DNA of 64,000 nucleotides from Eriocheir sinensis (taxonomy: Eukaryota > Arthropoda > Malacostraca > Decapoda > Varunidae): assembly GCF_024679095.1 (NCBI RefSeq), contig NW_026110540.1, positions 10,001-74,000 on the forward strand, in the 5' to 3' direction. Positions within the stretch are counted from its first letter, which is position 1. Every line of letters starts with the position of its first letter. A model generated the notes under the pieces. It saw nothing but the letters and a program-made list of their open reading frames with translations, was not told where the DNA came from and made no database searches. The position numbers and the translations under genes were made by a program. This document shows, piece by piece, positions 9,359-19,739 of the stretch.

Positions 9359-9504
9359 GTAATGCCGGGATGTGAAGGCAGAAGAACCTTAGAAGTACAA
9401 GGACAAGACGTAGTTTAGGTCATTATAAGTGATTACAAGTAGTTGTAAGTAATTATAAGTCACTGTAAGGCCATCATAGATATGTAAGGATGTAGTAGGT
9501 ATTC

Positions 9505-11040
9505 TTGATCACAACCCATAACAGAATACATCCCCCCCCCCCTCAGACTACAATTACACCATATGGCGCAATACCACGCTAAGTATTTTCCCGCCCGGGA
9601 ACATAGCGTCGGTCACCCCTCCCTTTCCCCCCTTCTCCCTACCAGAGCACGCACCTCGGAATTGTTACCAGCCCTTGCTTGACAATCCCCTATCAGTTAA
9701 AATCATCCACCCTTACATAGATTTTTTTCCGCTGCTCCACATGAAATTTCGTCACCTTACACGTTAAGAGACCATACCCATGTATAAACTACCCTAGACT
9801 TCTCTTCATTTTGAATTAAAACGTGATAGATTATTAATCCGCTACTTGGCCCCTCTTCCCGCCCCTACGGGGCCGCCGTAGGGCTGGTATAAAATGAGGG
9901 GAGCGTCGTTTGAGGGCATCTTTCGCCCACTCATCTTCCTCCTACTCACAGGTATTGTACTCCGTGATTTTTCCCTCCTCCATCCCAATTTACCCTCTAA
10001 AGTGCTCCCCCAGGGTTAATTACCGTCTCCCCTTTAGCCAATCTGTCTTAATTATACTATAAATGCATTTCTGATCCCAGTAAATGAAATAAACTTGATC
10101 TTTCGCCCACTCATCTTCCTCCTACTCACAGGTCGGGCGTCCCAGTCTTTGCCACACACACACACACACACACCCCATACACCTACACGAACCAGTGTAT
10201 CCACCCCGATGTGTTCTTTTAGTTGTTAAACTCAATATTCCTATTCTCTCCGCAGTAGGAGTTGTAGGAGAGAGCCCTGTATGCGTTCTTGGAGCCATAC
10301 CAGGGGTAGGAAACGGGGAATCGAGTCCCCCTTACAATTCCCTCCTGCACCCCCTATTGCGGGAAGTATTTTTGGGAGTATTTAGGCCAGTAATCTGTGC
10401 CTTACCTGTAGTGTAAGAAGTGTTAGTGAAATAAGAGGCTGTATGTTTGTGTTTTTACGACGGAGATGGTTCTCGTCGGGTATAGGTTTTTCCCGGAAAT
10501 GTAACGTTCCCCCTCTCTGAGTCTCTTTCATACATCATATGTACGTATACCTGTTTTTTTACAATAATTGTACACCCGCCCAAGGGTAAAGATTTCGTGG
10601 AGAATCCTCAGTCTTATTCTGGTTACCATTGTGAGAGGAGAAAACTAGAAATCAGTCGTGTGTCCATTCGCCCATTTCCGTCAGTTTCGTAAATCGTGCC
10701 TTCAATGAGGAATTGATTGTAAACCGTGTCGTCAGGTATACCGTATGCCTATGTATTACCTTCTAAACTAAGTCACAGGAATAAATGTAAGCACCCTATA
10801 TAGGCCTTTATTTCTTGTCACTCCCATTGTGAGATTTGTCCGGCCGGCTGTGAGTTAAGCTAACCATTTACTGCCCCTGACCCTGTTCCTGCTCACCTGC
10901 TACCCTGCCCAAGGGATCAGAGTCGCTCTGGGTCATTTTAATCCTCATTAAACTTAGTCCGTTCTCTACACATACTTTTAAGGTTCCCAGTGAGCTACCG
11001 GCGACATAGTTCATCGGTAGATTCTGGGTGGTGGCAGCAA
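9505..11040 (+). other. LTR-like region with TATA, AATAAA and a 36-bp direct repeat
   Basis: No ORF of note. A TATAAAA box lies at 9888-9894. Thirty bases downstream starts a 36-bp sequence (9918-9953, beginning ATCTTTCGCCCACTCATC) that recurs exactly at 10098-10133, four bases after an AATAAA (10088-10093). Near 11030, GGGTGGTGGCAGC resembles primer-binding sites used by some BEL/Pao and gypsy elements. Together this could be a long solo-type LTR with leader, but LTR ends and a second copy were not found, so the call is tentative. Confidence 0.3.
9918..10133 (+). repeat. Exact 36-bp direct repeat spaced 180 bp
   Basis: The copies are 9918-9953 and 10098-10133. The first begins at the position expected for transcription from the TATAAAA at 9888; the second begins just after the AATAAA signal. 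Both end in CACAGGT. The 180-bp offset could be a partial tandem duplication of an R-like region. Confidence 0.8.
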
Positions 11041-11134
11041 ACTACCCCCTGGGTGAGTCCCCCTTGTTCTCCTCAGATATCCATAGGTGACTTCCCTTTT
11101 TTTTTTTACAAAATTTAGTGACCCGAATTTCCGG

Positions 11135-11915
11135 GCACGACATTAGCACGGTCAGAAGAGCAGTCATCATTAAAATATCGATAGAAGATAGAAAGAGAGG
11201 CAACATGGCGGCGGAGTTTAAGAGGTAAAGACTGTCAGTATGGGTAGGGGAGTTGATGACACGAAGAGCCTTTGAGTCTACTGTGTCCAAGAGCTGTGTG
11301 GGTGGATTCCCCACAGATGTGATGCATACTCCATACGAGGGCGGACAAGGCCTCTGTATATGGTCAGCATCTGTGCAGGGGAGAGAAACTGGCGGATACG
11401 ATCCAGAATGCCCAACCTCGAGGAAGCTGATTTAGTGAGAGAGGAGATAATTATGGAGTTTCCAGTTGAGATTTTGAGATAAGGATAGACTGAGGATGTT
11501 TAGTGTAGGAAAAGGTGACAGCTGAGTGTAGTTGAAAAATAGGGGATAGGTGTTTGGAAGATTGTGTAGAGTTGATAGATGAAGAAATTGAGTTTTTGAG
11601 GCGTTGAAGGACACCAGGTTGTTTTTGCCCCATTCGGAAATGATAGTAAGGTCTGATGTTAAGCGTTCTGCAGCCTCCAGCCTGGAATCGTCTAATTCCT
11701 GTTGAGTTGGCCTTCTATCAAAAGAAGTTGAGAAATGCAGAGTAGAGTCATCGGCGCAAGAATGGATAGGAGAGTTCGTTTTGGAAGGAAGATCATCAAT
11801 GAACAACAGAAAGAGAGTGAGAGATAGAACAGAGCCCTGAGAAACACCACTATTGATAGGTTTAAGGGAAGAACAGTGACCGTCTACTACAGCAATGACA
11901 GATCGATCAGAGAAG
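11135..11915 (-). mobile_element. LINE A, internal RT C-terminal fragment (copy A2)
   Basis: On the minus strand this matches LINE A from the FIDDL..KTN.PIHS.ADDSTLH region (the RT catalytic box region, ORF 11806-11432) to the downstream part around 25600. The CADDST here replaces YADDST. Both ends are truncated and frames are broken (11314-11042 continues in another frame). It abuts a second LINE A tail at 11921. Confidence 0.85.
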
Positions 11916-11920
11916 AAACT

Positions 11921-12022
11921 TTTTTTTTACATCAAAGAAAACGGCTCAAGAGCAACAAAAGTGAAAAAAAAAGCCCGCTACTGCCGCTCCCATAAAAGAC
12001 AAAAGTAAAGAGTAGCATGAGT
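11921..12022 (-). mobile_element. LINE A 3' tail (copy A3)
   Basis: Poly(T) followed by ACATCAAAGAAAACGGCTCA and GCCCGCTACTGCCGCTCC, the complement of the LINE A 3' untranslated end. Only about 100 bp remain. Its poly(T) lies directly against copy A2, so one LINE A copy inserted next to or inside another. Confidence 0.8.
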
Positions 12023-12029
12023 AGTCAGT

Positions 12030-12480
12030 GTGAAATGCCCCTGTCTTTCGTCAGTGGTACCGCCATCAAAGCATTCAATATACCTGGTCTCCTTATCATC
12101 TTGTATGTTTTACTCTCTCACTCTTTGGGGTACATTTCTGCCATAAATAATTTTGAGACCTGACTCCACCCATTTCAACTTGCCTGTACTCTCTTCTTCT
12201 ACTCGCTTCCTCATTCTCCATTACTATGACCTCAATTATTGAAAATCATCTAGCTTCGTAATCTCTACTTGTATCCTCGCCGTTGCAATGCCCTCCTCTC
12301 ATTCAATCAAAGGTATATATTCCGGTTTACTCAAATTGACTTTCATCCTCTTCCTCCAGTACATACCTACCTCCACCTCTCCTAGCTCTCTCGCTAACCA
12401 GCTCTATATCCTCAGTACAAATCAGTGTCATCCACGAACATCATAGTTCTCGAGACCTCTCTCTCTCAGTTATATAAACA
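12030..12480 (-). pseudogene. RTE-like LINE remnant (RT, post-FADD region)
   Basis: The minus strand, over several frames, reads a catalytic-box-like MMFVDDTDL near 12445, then LVSERA, a degenerate VNLSKPEYIPL near 12325, KLKWVESGLKIIYG near 12170 and NALMAVPLTKDRG near 12060. The order of these blocks follows RTE-type reverse transcriptases. Stops and frameshifts are frequent, so this is an old copy. Identification rests on motif order rather than on a clean domain. Confidence 0.6.
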
Positions 12481-12499
12481 ACAGGAAGGCGATCAAAAG

Positions 12500-12745
12500 T
12501 GAATTGGACCCTAACAAACAGTGACGGTAAATAGTGACGGACAGCCAACACGTTGCGAACTTATTAAACAATTACTTTCCTCGGTGTTTAATTAATACTT
12601 GCAGTCTTCCCACCACTACCATCAACACCAGCGACGATAACAGCACTAACGTAAATCTGAGCATGCGTTGCCTAACTTTGTAATAACTACTGATGAAGTC
12701 CTAAAAGCTCTCCAATCCCTTAACTCAAGAAAGCCCATTCCATTT
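12500..12745 (+). pseudogene. CR1/Jockey-like LINE remnant, segment before the RT palm
   Basis: The plus strand reads ANLLNNYFSSVFN and about 40 codons later ITTDEVLKALQSLNSRK. These correspond to the linker and first RT block of CR1/Jockey-type LINEs, where LN.YF.SVFT precedes a K..GPDG block. The fragment ends before the GPDG motif. Confidence 0.5.
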
Positions 12746-13560
12746 TTTATGATGTTTTCATTTTCCAATTTCAATATGTTTGATAATACAATTTCAAGCA
12801 ACTTTTACTGAGAACACTTCTTCCTATATATTTTACTTTATGCACAAAAAGGGTGTCACCTAAAGGTGACGTTGGGCAATGGCACAACGAAGTCGCTGTC
12901 AGAAACCCTCTTTCTTTATATTCCAGATATTTTCTTTATTCATGTCAACATTTCTCCTTTCAGTATTAAGTTTAAAAATGATATCCAAGGGAAATATATT
13001 TTTAGCATAATTCTATTGGAAAAGAAACAAATACATAACTCACATACAAAAGCATTTTATATAAAAAAATATCATTATTTCATGAAGAGTTGACAAATTG
13101 CAATGAATAGCTTCCTTTTACTAAGTACCACAGACTCTTATTTTGTATGAGAGCATACCAACCGTGAACACGGAAAAGAGGTTTACATTTCTGACACCAG
13201 ACTCTGGTTCGCTCATGAAACTCAGCACATCTGGTTTGCTTGCAGGTTACCTTTGTGTGTACACCATCATGGTCTTTCTTACCATCTAGTGTACTCTCCT
13301 CTCTACACCCCCACTACCTGGACATCTCTTTGACATCCCCAATTTGCCGACACCCGGCAGATCTAGATTGTGACCAGTGCGGAGATAGTGATGAATTTCA
13401 GGGAATATGTTCCTTCTAATACTGCTTGAAATATGTTCATTGTTTACATTAGGTTTTGATTCGCTAAAAATGCCAATGTATTTAGATGTCAAGTACTCTC
13501 AAGAACAGAACAGAAATGAACACCTTCATTTCCTTGTGATTTATGTTTAGTACATGAATT
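12746..13560. other. AT-rich spacer without recognisable gene
   Basis: About 800 bp of AT-rich DNA. The only detail noted is an inverted pair GTCACCT/AGGTGAC at about 12855-12870, which also occurs in similar form at about 16106-16121. Confidence 0.4.
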
Positions 13561-13675
13561 TTTATTCATTTTTTTTTTTTTTATTCATTCATTTATTTTT
13601 ACGTCGGAGCCTGTAGCACCGGTAGGCTATTTTGAAGGGCCTAGTGGTCGGCCCCAGCCCATCTTGGTGCAGGCT
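13561..13675 (-). mobile_element. SINE 3' part (copy 2)
   Basis: The complement reads AGATGGGCTGGGGCCGACCA, TACCGGTGCTACAGGC and an A-rich tail with AAATGAATG units. This matches the tail of SINE copy 1 (8370-8470). The tRNA head and body are absent. Confidence 0.75.
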
Positions 13676-14541
13676 GGAGTCCCGACAACTTAAGATTTTG
13701 ACACCATTATTGGCCCTGCTTTCGCCGCGCTTTTCAAACGCTAGCAGGTACACGCTCTCTTTTGTATTTCTGTTTCACAGCCATACGGGTCGTCCAATGA
13801 AACTGAGCACACTTGTGTCAGACCTGCACACCTTCCTCTAACAGCCAGCAGAGAGCCAGCAGCCAACGAGCTCTGGGAAAGTAAATAAGAGACAGTTTGT
13901 GTCTACATCAACAGGTATCGTCAACCCACCATTACGCCCTTATACTTTACCATAATTTGGTCACCAGCCGTTGTAATGTGCCGTAAGAAGGTGACAGGAG
14001 ATTATTATTAGCCTTAAGATCAGCCACTGTCTCAGTATAGGCACATACTCAGTAACCCTAAGTCCTACCAAGTCAAGTCACTCTGCTTCAAAACTGCGAC
14101 CGGTACGCGCAGGAGGCGGTTTTGGGGCGGAGCAGCGGGATGACGTCACATGGAGCCCCCCCCCCCCAAAAAAAAAAAAAAAAAAAAAAACTAAAAAAGC
14201 GCCAGTTCAGGGGTGACTAAAGTTGGGCCCGTATGTGCACTCTGGATGTGCATTCTCGCCTTTTTTCACAGCGCGTTCAGGCAAGCCACTGACGAAAAAA
14301 TATGTCTTTTTATTGTGCTATTGCGTGACTGTAATTCAAATGACTACAAACGGCGGTGTAAAAGAAGGAGGGCATGTTGAAGTGATTGATTTTCAATGCA
14401 AAGGCACTTTGCTTACTTTCCATTACCTGCTTGCAATAAACTTCAGCTTATGGAGAGAAAATTAGTGTAAACTAATTATTTGGGGGTGGAGGGGGCCCTG
14501 ATTCCATTACTCCCCGGCTGTTTCTTATTGTGTTAACAAAT

Positions 14542-14542
<1 letters not shown>
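13676..14542. other. Spacer with poly(C)/poly(A) tract
   Basis: No supported gene. 14157-14190 is a run of C then A. An 80-codon frame at 14223-14465 has no recognisable motif and ordinary length for chance. Confidence 0.4.

Positions 14543-14601
<59 letters not shown>
14543..14601. repeat. (CA)n microsatellite
   Basis: Uninterrupted AC dinucleotides over about 58 bp. Confidence 0.97.
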
Positions 14602-14603
<2 letters not shown>

Positions 14604-15181
14604 TTGCTGCAATAAATGTTCTGTGCGATTCCAAGGCATAGTGAAGATAAGTCATCAATGATTATAATTCAATAACATTTAATTTAATTTAAATACTTAT
14701 TGTTGATTAAAAAATTGATACAGTAAAATACTAAGGCCATGTAAACGTGTTTAATTTTGCTTGAGGGTCAAAACAGATAGGTTTAGAAATACTGTAGGAA
14801 AATGCACATGTCTTCAACATATTATAATGACATTGGTACCTATGAAATGAAGACTGTGCAGCCTTATACATTAGGCTATTAAATAAAGATGCACTTATAA
14901 CCCAACTTAGAGGAGTTTCTAGCTGAAGACTCTTCACATGAGCATATACTAAACTAACTCTATCACCGCTGAAATAGTAATATTTCCCGCATTTTAAATC
15001 TCATAAACGAGTATAATAATGGAAACGGTTACTAGAGTGATGATTAGCAAATACAATCTCAACAAATGATGTGTTAACTTTAGAGTGAGTTGGTGTGATT
15101 CTAGAGTTTTACCAAAACAGGTTACGTATGGCTCACCAAAAGCTAGCTTCTGTTAATCTAAACTCTTGTAACACGTCCATT
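14602..15181. other. AT-rich spacer
   Basis: AT-rich DNA with short frames only; nothing recognised. Confidence 0.4.
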
Positions 15182-15529
15182 CTATAAGACTGTGGCCTTG
15201 ATGAGACTTTGAAATATCCATTGTGAGTCTGTAATAACACCTAGAGCCCTGTGGGAGAGATCACATCCAATAATTTTGGCCATAAGGGCCACAGCTTCAA
15301 TGTCTGGACCTGATGTGAACGATATTGTTTCAATCCTTGTAGCTGTGCCTCTCACAATGATTTCCATAGACAGTACAAAGGAGGGAGATGACAGCAAGAC
15401 ACACAATGGAAGTGTGTGTCTTGCTGTCATAACCGATGTCTGTCTTCTCAGCGGCCTTGCAGTTAAATTATACACTTTGTATCTCCTCTCAGGCATGTTG
15501 CTACAGCCGAAGGCTAGGCAGCAAGGCAT
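15182..15529 (-). pseudogene. 115-aa frame with THAP-like start, contains a perfect hairpin
   Basis: The translation begins MPCCLAFGCSN, like the first cysteine pair of THAP zinc fingers (MPxxC..xGC.N), which occur in transposases and their domesticated descendants. The remaining C2CH histidine and AVPTF-type ending are not visible, and the reading continues through a hairpin at 15388-15430, so most of the frame is unlikely to be native protein. The last third reads a plausible but unknown sequence. It may be the edge of a DNA transposon or a chance frame. Confidence 0.2.
15388..15430. repeat. Perfect 18-bp inverted repeat, 7-nt loop
   Basis: Arms ATGACAGCAAGACACACA (15388-15405) and its exact complement (15413-15430) flank the loop ATGGAAG. 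There is no T-run after it and it lies within a minus-strand frame. A palindromic duplication during repair is a possible origin. Confidence 0.9.
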
Positions 15530-15684
15530 TGTTACATTAAAAAGCAGCCGAATCCGCTTCCAAAATAGGTGAACTTATGTTTTTATTACCTCAGTTCAAA
15601 GTCGGCGCGGTGCTCGAAGGGCCAATAATGGCGCCCAGCAGCCTTATACACAGGGCCGCCCATGTCGGGACTTTTTCTATCAAA

Positions 15685-15935
15685 GGACTCTAGTGCAGGC
15701 AAGTGTTTATAGCGGCGCCATCTTTTCTGGCTCATGCTGCCCCCAGATGTTCATTCTTGATTCAGTTGACAGTTCTTCTAGAGTCCGGGTTGATAGGTGA
15801 TCTTTAGGACAACATGTGGGTAGTCCCAGGCCACCTGATGGTGACTGAAAAGCCCAGGTAGTAGCAGCAGATTCGAACCAGCGTCGTTCAGAACGCGGTG
15901 AATGCAGGTCCGGCACGCTAACCACTCAACCACAA
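15685..15935 (-). mobile_element. tRNA-derived SINE (copy 3) with head
   Basis: The complement starts GTGGTTGAGTGGTTAGCG (A-box-like) and has GGTTCGAATCT (B box) about 45 bases later, then the family body: CTACCCACATG.TGTCC, ACCTATCAACCCGGACTCTAG, GGGGGCAGCATGAGCCA, AAGATGGCGCCGCTATAAAC. After CTTGCCTGCACTAGAG the sequence leaves the family consensus and no A-tail follows, so the 3' end is replaced or truncated. RNA polymerase III promoter boxes at tRNA spacing support a SINE rather than a tRNA gene. Confidence 0.85.
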
Positions 15936-16462
15936 GAAAATTTATTATAACTGAATTATAGACATTCAAAACACTTAACAGGTGTATCAAATTTTTCATT
16001 ACAACCTCAAGTATTGTTGCAATCTCATGAAGAGTCAAACTGAAACCAGAAAATATTGATCGGCACTCAGTGGAAAAAGACTGAAATGTTGAGTGTATAC
16101 CCAATGTCACCTCCAGGTGACAGTCGTGAGTTTCATTGAGATTGTCTCATATTAACAAATAATCATTGTGCTGTTACACCTACTAGTGTTTTCATTAGGC
16201 ATTTAACTGTTGAAACCACAGAGGAAAGGTTATTAAAGTTTGGACCATGGGTCTGTGTGGTCTGATTTTCTATGCAAATCTTTGTAAATCTCTCTCTCTC
16301 TCTCTCGGTGCTACTATAGCGTGAGGTCTACCTCAATATGTCGTCTACTCAGGTGCAGCGCGGAGGTCTACCGTGCCCCTCCCCTAACGTGGCCATCAGG
16401 TCAGGTGAGGTCTAACATGGATATTTATATATATACCGTGAGGTCTACCTCCACGTTAGGGG

Positions 16463-16921
16463 ATGCTGAATGGAAACAACACTCCTCCCTCCGAAGACAG
16501 TGATGCAGAACAAGAAAACAACAGAAACCATGGGCGTAGAATTGACGGGCCTTGTGTTTTTGGTCTCAAACAAGGCTCAGACTGTCGGTACTTTTGGGTG
16601 GAACGGCGTGATCGAAACACTCTAATCCCTATTATTGAAAGGGAATGTGCACATGGTTCGGTGATACATTCAGATGAGTGGCCTGCTTATAGTAATCTAA
16701 ATGCCATGGGTTACCAACATTCAACAGTGAATCACCAGCGACATTTTGTGGATCCAGCGACAGGAGCACACACTCAGGGAATTGAGCGATCGTGGTTGGA
16801 TGCTAAAACGATGATTCTCAAGAAAATGTGAGGTGTTGGTAGTCAGCTGTTCCAGTCACATCTTACCATTTTTGCTGGAAGATGATGAGAAAAAATTCCA
16901 ATGATCTATTCGTGTCATTCC
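16463..16921 (+). pseudogene. Merlin transposase fragment (ISXO2-like domain)
   Basis: The frame 16463-16831 (122 aa) reads FGLKQGSDCRYFWVERRDR, then LIPIIERECAHGSVIHSDEW, YQHSTVNHQRHFVDPATGAH and GIERSWLDAK. These are the core of the ISXO2-like transposase domain: the second catalytic D is in HSDEW and the E in IERSWL. The N-terminal zinc ribbon and the segment with the first catalytic D are absent. The frame ends at a TGA after LKKM, and the family C-terminus (FCWKMMRKNSNDLF, to a stop near 16950) resumes after a one-base shift. The enzyme would cut and paste the element; this copy cannot. Confidence 0.85.
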
Positions 16922-16947
16922 TAGAAGATATACGAAGTGTTTATCGC

Positions 16948-17061
16948 TAAAATAAATGTATGTATTGTATTTGATAGCGTGTACATTTTTGCCTCTCTGC
17001 TTTTATTGCTAAAATAAATGTATGTATTGTATTTGATAGCGTGTTTATTTTTTCCTCTCTG
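16948..17061. repeat. Tandem duplication, about 67 bp unit
   Basis: GCTAAAATAAATGTATGTAT through GCGTGT.CATTTTT.CCTCTCTGC.TTTA occurs twice in a row inside the Merlin element. Confidence 0.85.
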
Positions 17062-17395
17062 CCTTTAATATAAACATAAATAGTATATAAATGATAATAT
17101 AAGGTCTACATAAATGTGTATACACATACAATATTATATTATAGTTCGATGCTGCGGTAGACCTCACACTATAGTCGAAACGGGAGGTAGACCTCACGCT
17201 ATAGCAGCACTCACTCTCTCTCTCTCTCTCTCTGTATGCAGCATCCAATTATCTTATATTCTACCCCTCTTCCCTAGCAACATTTAGTTTTCTTTCAGCT
17301 TCCGGTCTTTAGCGTGTTTGTGTTATCTTCTTGGAGCCCTGAAACATTCAAGAACACAACATAGGGACTCTACGTGCACTCAAGGATGTGTGTGT

Positions 17396-17470
17396 ATTTT
17401 ATTTTCTTACAACAAAAGAGTCGGCTCAAGGGCAAGAAAAGTGTAGAAAAAAGCTCACATTGCTGCCCCA
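17396..17470 (-). mobile_element. LINE A 3' tail relic (copy A4)
   Basis: TTACAACAAAAGAGTCGGCTCAAGGGCAAGAAAAGTG in parts matches the complement of the LINE A 3' end; only about 75 bp remain. Confidence 0.6.
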
Positions 17471-17481
17471 CAACAGAAGGT

Positions 17482-17533
17482 ATGTGGTGTGTGTGTGTGT
17501 GAGTCTGTTTTTGTTTGTGTGTGTGTGTGTGTT

Positions 17534-17583
<50 letters not shown>
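17482..17583. repeat. (TG)n microsatellite, interrupted
   Basis: TG dinucleotides with a short interruption of T-rich sequence at about 17501-17538. Confidence 0.95.
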
Positions 17584-17587
<4 letters not shown>

Positions 17588-17648
17588 TCACCACGGCCTG
17601 AACACGTGTTGGACTCGTAATCGCCAGCAGGTACTCTCCCGACATGTT
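17584..17648. repeat. Microsatellite-flanking repeat, copy 1 (inverted partner at 18694-18760)
   Basis: AATTCACCACGGCCTGAACA and CGCCAGCAGGTACTCTCC directly follow the (TG)n. The complement of 18694-18760 has the same order, (TG)n, TTCACCACGGACTGATCA, GTGTTGGACTCGTAAGCG, CCAGCAGGTACCCTCC. This is a dispersed repeat whose end is the dinucleotide tract. Confidence 0.75.
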
Positions 17649-17664
17649 CCAGTGCTCTTTATCG

Positions 17665-17898
17665 TCGATCTATGGGCTGTCCAGAAGACCACCTATCAAC
17701 CCGGACTCTAGATTCTAGGATTAAAGATGAGCTCTGGGGGCAGCATGAGCCAATGCAAGATGGCGCTACTATAAACACTCGCCTGCGCCAGAACGGCTGG
17801 GCCAACCATCAGGCCCCACCGGGAAGAAGCCTTGAGCCGACCATCAGGCCCCACCGAGAAGAAGCCACTGGCGCAATAGGCCGCGACGTAAAAAAATA
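17665..17898 (+). mobile_element. SINE (copy 4), 5' truncated
   Basis: Starts at GGGCTGTCCAGAAGACCACC and runs through the body to an A-rich tail. The 3' half contains two tandem copies of a segment of about 37 bp (GGGCC.ACCATCAGGCCCCACCG), also duplicated in copy 5. Confidence 0.85.
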
Positions 17899-17929
17899 AA
17901 AAAAAAAATAAAAAACTGCCAGGACCTTA

Positions 17930-18020
17930 AGGTGAGTCCACACCAGGAATCTTTGTATGACAACAATGAATCCCAGACATTTCCCAAGTGTTTCGGTAAA
18001 CCACTGATACATTTGAATAC
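17930..18020. repeat. Dispersed repeat, inverted partner at 18812-18895
   Basis: CCACACCAGGAATCTTTGTATG and CAATGAATCCCAGACATTT (shown in parts) match the complement of 18812-18895 with a few changes. Family unknown. Confidence 0.65.
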
Positions 18021-18049
18021 CCTTGAAATAATGTTTCCTGTCCACACCT

Positions 18050-18520
18050 CAGGGTTGTTCTCAGATGACGGTGTGTGCGGAGATTGCTACAATGGCCTCT
18101 GTTTTACTTATTATTGCACTCACTGAAGAGCAAGAAGAAGACAAGAAACGCGTATGGGTGCGGTCGTTTATAAAAAGTTGAGCATTACAGAATGATTTAC
18201 TTTTTATGGAGCTGAGAGTTAATGGAGCAGGGTTTAATTAATCAATAATTTTCTTGGAAGGTCAACCACTGATTTTGAAGAACTATTACGAACGGTGGCT
18301 CCAAAATACCACGAATCGACACCAGGCACAGAAAAGCCATTCCAGCTCCCATCAGCCTTTTCCCTGTGAGTGAGGTGTGGATATGTCTTTATCCCCACAC
18401 ACCTGAGGAAGGTCACCCCAGCGGTCAGGGTGTCTCTCCTCTCTCTCTCTCTCTCATCCATAAATATATAAATGAAATATGACTGAATATAAAAGTAGTT
18501 TATACTTTACTATCAAGACT
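18050..18520. other. Spacer, nothing recognised
   Basis: No gene or repeat recognised apart from a short (CT)n at 18437-18456. Confidence 0.4.
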
Positions 18521-18529
18521 TGAAAATCA

Positions 18530-18635
18530 CACACACCCACACACACACACCCACACACACACACACACACACCCACACACATATACACACACACACATAC
18601 ACACACAGGAACGTGCGCGCGCACACACACACACA

Positions 18636-18670
<35 letters not shown>
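18530..18670. repeat. (CA)n microsatellite, compound
   Basis: AC dinucleotides with CCAC and ATAC variants and a short (GC) stretch at about 18615. Confidence 0.95.
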
Positions 18671-18671
<1 letters not shown>

Positions 18672-18693
18672 TATACGCTAAAGTGCACTTGCT

Positions 18694-18760
18694 CATGTCA
18701 GGAGGGTACCTGCTGGCGCTTACGAGTCCAACACTTGATCAGTCCGTGGTGAATTACACA
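18694..18760. repeat. Microsatellite-flanking repeat, copy 2 (inverted)
   Basis: Inverted relative to 17584-17648 and again next to dinucleotide repeats (AC tracts on both sides). Confidence 0.75.
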
Positions 18761-18811
18761 CACATATTCTAACAATGTTTCTCAATTCTATCCTGAATAT
18801 ATATATAAGTT

Positions 18812-18895
18812 GTTTCTCAACTGCTTCCTGAAAAACCTGGAAAACGTCTGGGATACATTGATGACATACAAAGACTCCTGGTGTGGATTGCGTTT
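18812..18895. repeat. Dispersed repeat, inverted copy
   Basis: Complement matches 17930-18020; see that entry. It is followed by CACACACCGCAT and DNA I cannot place. Confidence 0.6.
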
Positions 18896-19039
18896 ACACA
18901 CCACACACCGCATACCCTTGCTCAAGAGGGACAGTAACCACCCCAAGTCAACGGAATGTATCCGGCCTGAGCGGCCTGAAGGACCGTCCTGTCAGACCTT
19001 GAAGCCTGGCAGCAGCGGTCTACCAGTTGTGTGTATAAA

Positions 19040-19203
<164 letters not shown>

Positions 19204-19415
19204 TAGGGTAACAAACAGGTTTTGCACCATTGCACAATCAAATCTCCCTGTACCCTGTTTTCCCGCAACACATGAAAACTTTCCTAGTGTTGGGATAAAT
19301 CAAATTCTTTCCAGTGAGCGTTGACGATATCAACACAGTTACTGTGACGGACACTGGCCCAGGGGAAGAAATAAATCTGACAAACCAAAGAATAACAATA
19401 ATCATAGAACGCTTA

Positions 19416-19715
<300 letters not shown>

Positions 19716-19739
19716 TCCATAGAAAATCAGATCCCACAG

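Larger units (their letters stand above)
16309..17210 (+). mobile_element. Merlin-type (ISXO2/IS1595-like) DNA transposon, 902 bp
   Basis: 27-bp terminal inverted repeats (GTGCTACTATAGCGTGAGG on the left, with one mismatch to the complement of the right end) enclose a transposase fragment. The motif GAGGTCTACC or its complement recurs at about 16323, 16361, 16409, 16439, 17153 and 17185, likely subterminal transposase-binding repeats. The element sits in a (CT)n tract (16287-16306 and 17213-17232), which hides the 8-9 bp target duplication expected for Merlin. Internal damage implies it is non-autonomous now. Confidence 0.8.

Noticed and set aside
14223..14465. 80-codon ORF after the poly(C)/poly(A) tract
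   Set aside because: Length expected by chance in this amount of sequence and no motif recognised.
15860..15935. tRNA gene (minus strand)
   Set aside because: A and B boxes are present but the sequence continues into the SINE body shared with other copies and no complete cloverleaf was recognised.
16301..17218. 8-bp target duplication of the Merlin element
   Set aside because: Flanks are TCTCTCGG and TCACTCTC; both are part of CT repeats and not identical, so no duplication can be claimed.
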